A stretch of 64,000 bases of DNA. It comes from Phycisphaeraceae bacterium. GTDB lineage: Bacteria > Planctomycetota > Phycisphaerae > Phycisphaerales > UBA1924. The stretch covers positions 62,001 through 126,000 of the forward strand of contig JAHBXD010000005.1 of NCBI GenBank assembly GCA_019636695.1, given 5' to 3'. The notes beneath the pieces were generated by a model. It was given only the letters and a program-made list of their open reading frames with translations, searched no databases and had not been told where the DNA came from. The translations under genes were made by a program, and so were the position numbers. Shown here one piece after another: positions 55,297 through 63,074 of the stretch (position 1 is the first letter of the stretch; each line of letters opens with the position of its first letter).

Positions 55297-57393
55297 TCAC
55301 TGGTTGCCCGCACCTGCCCCCGCGGGCCTCCGCTGCGGCGGCCCCTGCCCACCCCCGGGGCGATCACCCTGCGCACGCGGTGCCTGACGCGGCAGCAACT
55401 CCGGCGCACAGGCAAGGTTGTACGCCGTGATCGCCATACACGTGGCGCTCTGGTAAAGGTATTCGGGAATCGCCTGATCGAGCCGATCAAACTGCGTGTG
55501 CCACGCATACTGGTAGTTCGCACGCCCGACCTCGTCCCAGAAGAACCCGGGCACACCGACCCGGTTGAACGAAGCATGGTCTGACCCGCCCCCGGCAGGC
55601 ATCGACCGCTCAATCCGGACGTTGACGTTCATCCACTTGCCGTCTTCCTCGCTGTAGAAGCGACCGTTGACAGGCGCGGTCGCCGCCGCGAGATAGTCGC
55701 GCATGCTTTCGATCGCGTGCAGACCACCCTGATAATTCGTGCCGCCGTCATCAACGAACACCGCCGAAACATTCGCCAGGTCGTCGCCGAGTTGCTCAAC
55801 GTATGCACGCGAGCCGAGCAGCCCCTGCTCTTCCCCCGTCCAGAGAATGAACCGAATCGTCCGCTTCGGCTGCGCCCTTGCAGCCATCAGCAACCGTGCG
55901 CTTTCAAGGACAACACTTGAACCCGTGCCGTTGTCGACGCATCCCTCGCTTCCAGGCCCGTTCCACGAATCGAGGTGGGCCGAAACAATGACAACCTCAT
56001 GCCGGAGATTCGGATCGACCCCGGGAATCTCGGCGATGGTGTTGTACACCGGGATCGGCCCGGGTGTCAGACGATGATCGAGATTGAACTCGACGCGCAC
56101 GCCCGTGCCCACTCGCTCACGAATCCAAGCAAAATCATCCTGCGTGACCGAGATCTCAAAATCGCGCCCGTACTGCTCAATCGGACGCTCACGCCACCCG
56201 GAAACCGCACCCGTCCACACACGGAAGTCACCGGAACTCGAAATGAACCCCGCCGGGTTCTCCGCCAGAACCGCCTGCAGAATGTAATCCTCGACGTTCC
56301 CGGGGTCGGGCTCCGAAACCTCCGCCGCGCTCGCCCGAGATAGCTGGATTTCGAAGGGAACATCCATGTAGGTCGTTCCCCCCGCCAGTGTGCCGTCAGC
56401 CTGTTGCGTCAGCCGAATCGAATGCACCTCCGCCGGACTGGCCCACTGGAACGTCAGCGTCTCGCCTTCGATCACCACATTGGTGATCTCGTTGCTCGCG
56501 CCGTTGTCCGGAATGTCCATTGTGCCTGTCCATACCCCCTCGGGCGACTGGCTGATCTTGAGGATCACCCCGAGCGACTGCCCCATGCCCGAGGTCGTTC
56601 CCTGCCAGTCGCCGGACCACTTTTCGACATGCCGTTCAACGAGCGTCGAAGGTTGCCCGGGCAACCCGATGTCGGGCCATTCTCCGCGCTCGAGCCGCTC
56701 GCGCGCCTCGCGACGGCGTCCGTCGCGAACACCCATCCCGCCACGCCGGACGCCCCCGCCCTGCGCACCCTGCCGACCGGTCTGCGGATCAATCACCACC
56801 CACGCGCCGGCATAACTGCCTTCATTGGACATCAGTTCTTCAAGGCTGGTGGGCATCACGATCACCGGGGCACGCACCGGGCCGTTGGTGCCGATCACCC
56901 ACGCGCTCGTGCTGAACTGAAATTCCCGGTCCGGTTCTTCCGACCCCGCGGCAAACCCTTTCCCCCAGCTCGGCATTCGGTCGAAGCGAACGGCCACCGT
57001 CCCCCACTCCGCGAGTTCCACGTTCTGCAAACCCCACGCCCGGAATCGATCTGCCGCCCACACGTTGGCGACTTCGCAGTTGGTCGAGCCGGTGAGGCGA
57101 TGGCCGATGTTTTTAGTCAGGTGCGTCAGGTGGTCCATCACCCGGTTGCGATGCATGCCTTCATACAAAATCCGATTGATCGTCGCCGGATTTCCCATCG
57201 GAATTTCCGGAACCTCGGCGTGTTCGCCGTTGATGACGGCAAACGGCGCCACCACGACCCGCTCGCCGGCTTCGTTAATGACGAACGGGCCGGGCGCCAT
57301 CGGCGTTGCGCAGCCCGCAACCAACAACACCATTCCCGCCGCCGAAACACCTGCCGACAGCCACCCCGAACGATTGATGCGACGAACCGGCAT
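55297..57393 (-). CDS. M28 family metallopeptidase, lipoprotein, with inserted beta domain
   Basis: The 698-residue protein is a lipoprotein: lipobox LVAGC with Cys28. The M28 domain with VIVSAHLDSWNGPGSEGCVDNGTGSSV (metal His and Asp) and LWTGEEQGLLGS (catalytic and metal Glu) lies in the second half, and a final metal His may be in YAWHTQFD. A PA-like region surrounds a GSDH-free insert of about 100 residues (roughly 245-345: SGDWQGTTSGMG, GVWTGTMDIPDNG, GGTTYMDVPFEIQL) that looks like a small beta-barrel domain found separately in other proteins. GGAGG before ATG 57393 supports the start. The C-terminus is a Gly/Pro/Arg-rich tail. Confidence 0.88.
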   Translation of the reverse strand: MPVRRINRSGWLSAGVSAAGMVLLVAGCATPMAPGPFVINEAGERVVVAPFAVINGEHAEVPEIPMGNPATINRILYEGMHRNRVMDHLTHLTKNIGHRLTGSTNCEVANVWAADRFRAWGLQNVELAEWGTVAVRFDRMPSWGKGFAAGSEEPDREFQFSTSAWVIGTNGPVRAPVIVMPTSLEELMSNEGSYAGAWVVIDPQTGRQGAQGGGVRRGGMGVRDGRRREARERLERGEWPDIGLPGQPSTLVERHVEKWSGDWQGTTSGMGQSLGVILKISQSPEGVWTGTMDIPDNGASNEITNVVIEGETLTFQWASPAEVHSIRLTQQADGTLAGGTTYMDVPFEIQLSRASAAEVSEPDPGNVEDYILQAVLAENPAGFISSSGDFRVWTGAVSGWRERPIEQYGRDFEISVTQDDFAWIRERVGTGVRVEFNLDHRLTPGPIPVYNTIAEIPGVDPNLRHEVVIVSAHLDSWNGPGSEGCVDNGTGSSVVLESARLLMAARAQPKRTIRFILWTGEEQGLLGSRAYVEQLGDDLANVSAVFVDDGGTNYQGGLHAIESMRDYLAAATAPVNGRFYSEEDGKWMNVNVRIERSMPAGGGSDHASFNRVGVPGFFWDEVGRANYQYAWHTQFDRLDQAIPEYLYQSATCMAITAYNLACAPELLPRQAPRAQGDRPGGGQGPPQRRPAGAGAGNQ

Positions 57394-57760
57394 AACCACC
57401 TCCTGCACGTGAGCACCCCATCGTACAGAAAAACCACGGCCGGTGTTGCAAGATTGGATCTGCCACCCGCACGCTCCTGAAGCCTATCGAGCCTCAGTGT
57501 GGGCGACACTCGGCCATTCCCCCCATGCGGATGGAACCGACAACCCGTTTCCGACGTATCGACTCACCGCTTTTCCGCTCGACCGTTCTGGCCGCGCATG
57601 CACGTCCGCAGTCTTCATCACCTGCGCTCCTCGCGCATTGATCCTTCCGGAACCGCGTGGTCGACTCCTCCACTGCCCCACGAGAGGGCGCGAAGCCCTG
57701 GCATGACCCGGTGTGTGCCGGGTCATGCTTTTCTCATGTGCCATTTGCCACGCCCGCAAC
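57394..57760. other. intergenic region with a strong hairpin
   Basis: These 367 bp between the M28 lipoprotein gene and the coiled-coil lipoprotein gene hold no credible gene. The one structure is the hairpin at 57701-57732. Confidence 0.5.
57701..57732 (+). terminator. terminator-like hairpin (T-tract on plus strand)
   Basis: Perfect 11-bp stem GCATGACCCGG (57701-57711) with CCGGGTCATGC (57718-57728), a 6-nt loop, then TTTT. It lies just past the minus-strand coiled-coil lipoprotein gene, yet the T-run follows the stem on the plus strand, where no gene was found. It may work in both directions or end an unrecognised plus-strand transcript. Confidence 0.55.
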
Positions 57761-58372
57761 CTACCCACCACTGGGCGGCGAAGTACTCGGAGGATCTTTC
57801 TTCTGCCCCGGAAGAAGGTTGGGCAACAGGCGCTCAAGCCCTCCGCCGCCTGTGCCGCGAAGCGCATTGGTCAACAGTTCAATCTGCTTGGTTGCCTCAG
57901 TCAGCGCTTTGAGACGCTCATCGGCCAGTTGCTGAAATGTCGTCAACTGCATCTGCACACCGCTCAATTCAGACTCAAGCGATCCCATGCGCAGCCGCAG
58001 CCCTGCAATCTCACCGATGTTCTGTTCCAATCGCTGCATCAAACCGCCGATTTCGGATTCCTTTGACAGCAACTGGCCGATCCGCATTGCAAGATCTGTC
58101 GCAAGCCCATCGATCTCCCGCCGCAAACCCGCGACCACGTCGTCGGCCTGTTCAAGCCGACGCAATGCTTCGGCCAGATCACCCGCGCTCTGCCCCAACT
58201 TCCGGAACGCGGCAAGCTCCTTTGTCAGTGCCTCGACCTGCCTGGCAAGACTGGCCTTCTCCGCTTCGAGCCTTGACAGCTCCTCTCGATCACTGCAACC
58301 GACCAGCACCACCGCGATCGCGGCAGCTCCGACACACCCACGCAGCACGCCCCAAAGACGTCTGGTCGCCAT
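57761..58372 (-). CDS. coiled-coil lipoprotein
   Basis: The 203-residue protein has an N-terminal helix with lipobox VLVGC (Cys26), then about 150 residues of almost continuous coiled coil (RLEAEKASLARQVEALTKEL... through ERLKALTEATKQIELLTNAL) and a Pro/Gly-rich C-terminus. The layout resembles periplasmic spacer or scaffold lipoproteins, but no family is assigned. ATG 58372 was chosen because the frame upstream runs through the tRNA-Cys gene. Confidence 0.78.
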   Translation of the reverse strand: MATRRLWGVLRGCVGAAAIAVVLVGCSDREELSRLEAEKASLARQVEALTKELAAFRKLGQSAGDLAEALRRLEQADDVVAGLRREIDGLATDLAMRIGQLLSKESEIGGLMQRLEQNIGEIAGLRLRMGSLESELSGVQMQLTTFQQLADERLKALTEATKQIELLTNALRGTGGGGLERLLPNLLPGQKKDPPSTSPPSGG

Positions 58373-58483
58373 GCCGATCTCCTTCGCCTGTCGTGACCGG
58401 GCCGCCCACATCATCCGTGCGTTGCGACCCCGACCGGTGATCTCCCGCCGCAGAGAGGAGGAGAGACCCCGGAAAAAACTCAA

Positions 58484-58568
58484 AGGCCGCGGTCGGATTC
58501 GAACCGACGACGCTCTTTCGAGCAACGGATTTGCAATCCGCCCCCTTAGTCCACTCGGGCACGCGGCC
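58484..58568 (-). tRNA. tRNA-Cys (GCA) with long, class II-type variable arm
   Basis: The minus strand folds as acceptor GGCCGCG/CGCGGCC, D stem CCC/GGG, anticodon stem GCGGA/TCCGT with loop TTGCAAA (anticodon GCA), variable arm T-GCTC-GAAA-GAGC-GTC, T arm GTCGG-TTCGAAT-CCGAC, and discriminator U73. U73 plus the GCA anticodon are the main identity elements for cysteinyl-tRNA synthetase. Ordinary tRNA-Cys has a 4-5-nt variable loop; here it is a 16-nt arm with a GNRA tetraloop, as in tRNA-Ser or -Leu. No CCA is encoded. Confidence 0.93.
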
Positions 58569-58578
58569 GGACGGGCAG

Positions 58579-58607
58579 ACGCTACGAGCCACAAGTGCCT
58601 GGGTCAA
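58579..58607 (-). promoter_or_regulatory. promoter of tRNA-Cys
   Basis: Minus strand: -35 TTGACC (58602-58607), a 17-bp spacer, -10 TAGCGT (58579-58584). The tRNA begins 10 nt later. Confidence 0.5.
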
Positions 58608-58734
58608 ACCGCCTCTCGCTCTGAGGGGGGCACCACCGGCCCGATCGCTCATGGCTTCCACGCTCGGCAGCCTAGTACACTTTGCCTTCTCAGGGTTGGT
58701 GCTGCGCTGCCGCGAGCGTCGATGGAGATCCCAC

Positions 58735-59706
58735 ATGCCCCCCTCATTCGAATCTCTGGCAAGACAGGTCGCAACTCTGGCCGTTTGGCTCGCAAGTGCA
58801 CACGCCTATGCGCAACCGGTGTTTTCCCCTGTTCAAACGCCGCGTCCAGCACCGGTGATTCCTGGCCAGCCCGTCGTCAACGATGCGATCCCCCAGATCA
58901 AGGGGGAAGACATCCTGGTTCCCCGCAGCCGACTCATCCGCGAAGGGGCATTCGTCATCCAGAGGTCCGGTGTACTCCTCCGCGCACCGACCGGTGAGTG
59001 GATCGTGGCTTTCGCCCCCGATGACCCAGGAAACCCCCAGTCAAACCGCCTGCCGCCGATGGTACTTGTCCCGAATCGCGCGCTTTCAACTCTTGAAGCA
59101 ACAATCGGCGACCATGCCGGCGGGCTTCTGATCACCCTGACCGGCGAAGTGCTCGTCTATCACAGCCGGAATTACCTCTTGGTAAGCCTCTACAACCTCT
59201 CCAGCGCTGAACCCGCACCACAGGTCCCCCCTCCCCAACCTGACCAAGGGCATGCCCCGCCCTCCTCCACACCAAGCCCGACTGACCGCCCTCCGAGTGC
59301 GGCAGATGATCCACGGGTTCTCGAACTGATCTCAAGTCTTGAGCGCACCCGAACCCCGGGAATCCACCGGGCTGGCGAAGGTGATGCCCCTCAACCAAGA
59401 ATTCTTGGAGCCGGCTCATCCGGCCGCGACGGTGCCTTGATGGTGCGCCAACGCGGCCGACTTGTCCGCGGCGGGGCAGGGCATTGGTATTTCGCCCCAG
59501 ACACGGGCGTTCAAGATGCCCAGGGTCAAACTCGGGCCCTCCTCCCTTGCCAGACACTCATGGAGCTGGAACGCGTCGCCCAACGCCGCGGCGATGGTCT
59601 CACTATTGAACTTACGGGTCGGATTTATTCTTATCACGGCCAGGAACTTGTGCTCCCCACGATGTTCCTGATCGCCCCCCCCTCCGATGTCGCCCCCTTG
59701 CAATAA
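58735..59706 (+). CDS. exported protein with two copies of a beta domain
   Basis: The 323-residue protein has a signal peptide (1-26, ending AYA-Q) and two related domains of about 85 residues separated by a Pro/Ser-rich linker (about 155-225). The copies share the order G-A-(F/L)-(V/M)-(I/V)-(Q/R), an L-R segment, W-(I/Y)-x-F-A-P-D, a conserved proline-rich turn, and a final L-T-G-(E/R)-(V/I)-x-x-Y-H plus a hydrophobic strand (NYLLVSLYNL and ELVLPTMFLI). No catalytic residues are apparent and no family is named. It begins a run of exported proteins of unknown role leading to an FHA protease. Confidence 0.78.
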   Translation: MPPSFESLARQVATLAVWLASAHAYAQPVFSPVQTPRPAPVIPGQPVVNDAIPQIKGEDILVPRSRLIREGAFVIQRSGVLLRAPTGEWIVAFAPDDPGNPQSNRLPPMVLVPNRALSTLEATIGDHAGGLLITLTGEVLVYHSRNYLLVSLYNLSSAEPAPQVPPPQPDQGHAPPSSTPSPTDRPPSAADDPRVLELISSLERTRTPGIHRAGEGDAPQPRILGAGSSGRDGALMVRQRGRLVRGGAGHWYFAPDTGVQDAQGQTRALLPCQTLMELERVAQRRGDGLTIELTGRIYSYHGQELVLPTMFLIAPPSDVAPLQ

Positions 59707-59775
59707 GGCGTACGCGAACTCGTCCGGGAGCGTACAGACGGCTGCGGCCGAAACACCTGATAGACCCGAGCCGCG

Positions 59776-59805
59776 TTGACAGCATCGGTCGAATGGGGCT
59801 AGATT
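59776..59805 (+). promoter_or_regulatory. sigma70-like promoter of the HEAT-repeat protein gene
   Basis: -35 TTGACA (59776-59781), an 18-bp spacer, -10 TAGATT (59800-59805). The predicted start near 59812 leaves a GC-rich leader of about 190 nt before the GTG at 60000. The same hexamers precede the PTPGA-tailed protein gene at 13944. Confidence 0.6.
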
Positions 59806-59999
59806 GCTCCCCCTTCCGGACCCGGGCCGGGAGGCCGAACCGGCGATGCATCAGCGCTGGTCGGGAGAGCGTATCGGAGTGACCCGTCGGGGCGGGCTTC
59901 GATTCGTTCGCCCCCCGGGACGTCAGGGGGTCGTGTCGGCGGTTCGCCGGCAGGCACGTCCTCGCGGGAGCCTTGGACGATCCGTAGCAGGAGTCGATC

Positions 60000-62210
60000 G
60001 TGCGCAAGATGTGGCATTCGCGGGTGGTTGTGCTGGCCGCGGCCGGCGTGCTGGGCCTGAGTGGAGTCGCAGCGGGGCAGGCCCCCGTGCAGCCGACGCC
60101 GTCAAGCCTGAACGATGCGGAACTGCTCCGCGATTTCGTGCACTACGTGCTGATCGATGACTACCGGCTTGCCGGCGCCCACGCCGAAGAGTTGATCAAG
60201 CGGTTTCCGATGGACGGCGAAGGCCCGATCCGTTTCATCGAGAATGTCGAACGCCACGAAGAGGGTGATCGTTTCGCCGCGGCTGTGCAGGGCGCCCGCA
60301 ACGTCGAGGCGACTCGCGCGATGGCCGAGCACCTCGACAACCTCTACGAAACCGGCCGCCGTTCCCGTGCCCGCCGTCCCGACGAAATTGCCCGCAATAT
60401 CGAACTGCTCAAGGGCGATGCCCGCGGCCGGATTCTCGCGCGTGACCGATTGGTCTTCGCCAGCGAGTATGCCATGCCGCAGCTTCTCGAATCGCTGCTG
60501 ACGACGAGCGATGTGTCGCTCCAGAGTGAAATTCGTGGCGTGATGATCCGCATGGGGCGGTACGCCGTCATTCCTCTGGTGACCGCGCTGCCCGAGCTTG
60601 ACGCTGCACGGCAGGAGATCATCGTCAACCTGCTGTCACAGATCGAGTATCGCACGTGGCTTCCGTTCGTGGCCGAATTGCGTCAAACGACCACCTCTGC
60701 CCAGGTTCGCGCCTCATGCGATCGGGCAATTGCCCGCCTGCTGCGTAATGCCACACTTGAAGGCGATGTTGCCTACTGGTTCTTCGAACTGGCCGAGCGC
60801 TATTACGCCGAAACCAGCGAGTTGACGAGCTTCCCGCGTGAAGACTTCCAGTTGCTCTGGACATACCAGCAGGGCATCGGGCTATTCCCCGTGCCGATCG
60901 CCACGCCCGTCTATCACGAAGCCATGGCCATGCGCCTCTGCGAACGCTCGCTGCGCCACCGCACTGACGCCAACGAGGCCCTCGGCCTCTGGCTTGCCTC
61001 CAACTTCTCACGCGAACTCGACACACCCGCGGAATACGAAAACCCGGTCTACCCCGCGGCACGGCCCGGGGCGATGTTCTACGCCGTCGCCTTCGGTCCA
61101 GAGCAGTCGCAATGGGTGCTGGCCCGCGCGCTGGATACACGCCATACCCCCCTTGCCCGACTGGCGATCAACGCCGTTGAGCGCACCGCGGGCGCCGATG
61201 CGATGCGCCGGCCGATTGTTGTGGGCGTCGGCTCCAACACCGCCACGCGTCGCCCGCTTATTGAGGCGCTGAGCTATCCCAGCCGCCGCGTGCAATATGA
61301 CGCCGCATTGGCCTTGGCCCATAGCCAGGCTGAAGTCATGTTTGAAGGATCTGAAAGGGTCGTCCCTCTGCTTGCAGGCGCGGTGACCGAGTCCGGCCGC
61401 AGCGCAGCCCTTGTGCTCAGCACCGATGCCGAGCGTCGCGCCTTCTTACGCGATTTCATGTCTCGCCGCGGATACGAAGTCTTCGCTGGGGCTAACCTCG
61501 GCGATGTCGCCGTCGGTCTCGGAACGATCGGCGGTATCGATGTCATTCTCGTCGATGCCCCGAGCCAGCAGTTGATCGCCCTCGCGGGGTCGGTCAGGTC
61601 CGATCGCCGCCTCGCCGCCGCGCCGATGATGGCCTTGCCCTCTGACGGCGAACTGCTCCCTGTCCAGCGTGCGCTCGCCGGTGATGCCGCAAGCGCCGTC
61701 CGCGCCCCGGGGCTTTCCGAAACCATGCTTGCCGCGGCGATCGATGACCTGGTGCTCCGGGCCGCGGGCGGGCCGATCAGCGATGATGAAGCCCGTGACT
61801 ATGCCAACCGCGCTCTCGACGCCCTTCGGGATCTGGCCGTGGCCGCGAACCCGGTCTTCGATGTGGCCGATGCGGCTCAGCCCCTGATGGCGACGCTCTC
61901 ACGGACGCAAGGCTCACTTCGCTTCAAGGTGGCCGAAGTGCTCAGCCGCATCAACCAGCGCCAGGTGCAGATGACGCTGTTTGACGCCGCCATGAGCAGC
62001 TCGGGCATCGAGAAAGTCCGTCTTCTCACGTTCACAGCGCTCAACGCCAAGCGATATGGCAACATGCTTGATGCTCGCCAGCGCCAGCAACTCGTTTCGC
62101 TGGTCGGCTCCGCACGCGGTCCCGAGGCGACCGAAGCCGCCGCGTTGCTCGGGGCGCTCTCTCCCGCGGCGGATGAGGTCATGCCTTTGGTCATCCCCGC
62201 CCGGAGGTAA
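60000..62210 (+). CDS. exported HEAT-repeat-like protein with a degenerate receiver-like segment
   Basis: The 736-residue protein starts at GTG 60000 (AGGAG at about 59988-59992) and has a signal peptide (1-26). Most of it is helical repeats resembling HEAT/armadillo arrays: MPQLLESLLTTSDVSLQSEIRGVMIRMGRYAVIPLV, ARQEIIVNLLSQIEYRTWLPFV, and VQYDAALALAHSQ. Around residues 465-590 the chain resembles a response-regulator receiver fold: ALVLSTDAERRAFLRDFMSRRGYEVF, GIDVILVDAPSQQ, AAAPMMALPSDGEL. The phospho-acceptor position may be the Asp of ILVDAPS, but the other acidic residues are missing. An exported receiver-like domain is unusual. A terminator follows directly. Confidence 0.82.
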   Translation: MRKMWHSRVVVLAAAGVLGLSGVAAGQAPVQPTPSSLNDAELLRDFVHYVLIDDYRLAGAHAEELIKRFPMDGEGPIRFIENVERHEEGDRFAAAVQGARNVEATRAMAEHLDNLYETGRRSRARRPDEIARNIELLKGDARGRILARDRLVFASEYAMPQLLESLLTTSDVSLQSEIRGVMIRMGRYAVIPLVTALPELDAARQEIIVNLLSQIEYRTWLPFVAELRQTTTSAQVRASCDRAIARLLRNATLEGDVAYWFFELAERYYAETSELTSFPREDFQLLWTYQQGIGLFPVPIATPVYHEAMAMRLCERSLRHRTDANEALGLWLASNFSRELDTPAEYENPVYPAARPGAMFYAVAFGPEQSQWVLARALDTRHTPLARLAINAVERTAGADAMRRPIVVGVGSNTATRRPLIEALSYPSRRVQYDAALALAHSQAEVMFEGSERVVPLLAGAVTESGRSAALVLSTDAERRAFLRDFMSRRGYEVFAGANLGDVAVGLGTIGGIDVILVDAPSQQLIALAGSVRSDRRLAAAPMMALPSDGELLPVQRALAGDAASAVRAPGLSETMLAAAIDDLVLRAAGGPISDDEARDYANRALDALRDLAVAANPVFDVADAAQPLMATLSRTQGSLRFKVAEVLSRINQRQVQMTLFDAAMSSSGIEKVRLLTFTALNAKRYGNMLDARQRQQLVSLVGSARGPEATEAAALLGALSPAADEVMPLVIPARR

Positions 62211-62230
62211 CTCGGCAGGACACGCCCTCT

Positions 62231-62263
62231 CCGGCCGGGCAGGTGCCCGGCCGGTTGTTTTTT
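62231..62263 (+). terminator. rho-independent terminator of the HEAT-repeat protein gene
   Basis: Perfect 10-bp stem CCGGCCGGGC (62231-62240) with GCCCGGCCGG (62245-62254), a 4-nt loop, then TTGTTTTTT. Confidence 0.9.
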
Positions 62264-62411
62264 CATATCCATTCGCTGCCCTGTCGTCACCGTCGGGTAT
62301 CAACCTGGTCCAGCGCCCGGGATGGCATCGATCTGCTATCTTCTAGTGCCCCTCGACCCGGTTGATGCCCGTGGGACAAGGCGGGGGGCGGGTTCAGTTC
62401 TGGAGGCAAGC

Positions 62412-63017
62412 ATGAATCGCACATGCCGTCGCATCGGATTGGTCGCCGCGCTGGCCGGAAGCATCGCCCCAATGGCAGGGTGCGAATGGATTGAAAAGCA
62501 ATCGGCCGAGTTCCAGGCGTTCCTCTTCGGCGCGGGCGCGGGCCTCACGGCAGGCCTCTTGGCCGCGGCCCTCGGCGCAGACACGGAAGAAGCCATCCTG
62601 ATCGGCGTGCTCGCCGGAGCCGCCGTCGGTGCTACGACCTACATCATCGCAAAGAAGCGGCAAAGTTCACGTGAAGAAAACGCCCGCATCGAGGCTGAAG
62701 CACAAAAAGCCGCCTCGGGCCTTCCCAAGGATGTCGCCAGAACACTCGAACAGGAAAATCGTCTCCTGGCGATTCCGTATGAACCACCGGCGGGCACACC
62801 CGCCGCGGGCAGCCCCGGCGAACCCGTGCAGGAATATGTGCTGGTGCGTGCCGACGGCACAGTGGTGAAAGAAGATGGCGAAACTGCCACGGTCTTCGCT
62901 ATTCCTGAGGAAAAAGCCAAAGAAGCCATCGAAGCCCAGTCGAATGCGGAACAGCGACGGTTCGCACGCATCGACACCTATGACGTCGTCATCCTTCCCA
63001 AGCCGACCCAGGGCTGA
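62412..63017 (+). CDS. glycine-zipper membrane/lipoprotein
   Basis: The 201-residue protein has an N-terminal signal with a possible lipobox (PMAGC, Cys24). A glycine-zipper-like helix pair follows (FGAGAGLTAGLLAAAL, LIGVLAGAAVGATTYII), then a soluble tail rich in Glu and Ala. Residues 137-195 contain YVLVRADGTVVKEDGETATVFAI, a beta hairpin-like motif. GGAGG (62402-62406) precedes ATG 62412. It lies 57 bp upstream of the FHA-protease gene, so the two are likely cotranscribed and may work together in the envelope. Confidence 0.78.
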   Translation: MNRTCRRIGLVAALAGSIAPMAGCEWIEKQSAEFQAFLFGAGAGLTAGLLAAALGADTEEAILIGVLAGAAVGATTYIIAKKRQSSREENARIEAEAQKAASGLPKDVARTLEQENRLLAIPYEPPAGTPAAGSPGEPVQEYVLVRADGTVVKEDGETATVFAIPEEKAKEAIEAQSNAEQRRFARIDTYDVVILPKPTQG

Positions 63018-63074
63018 CCTTCGTCGCGTCGACCAAGACACGATCCTTGAACTGCTTGTTCGAGGCTGACGACC

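Noticed and set aside
58484-58568. Calling the long-arm tRNA a tRNA-Ser.
   Set aside because: The anticodon is GCA and the discriminator is U. Bacterial tRNA-Ser has G73 and Ser anticodons, so Cys is the better call despite the variable arm.
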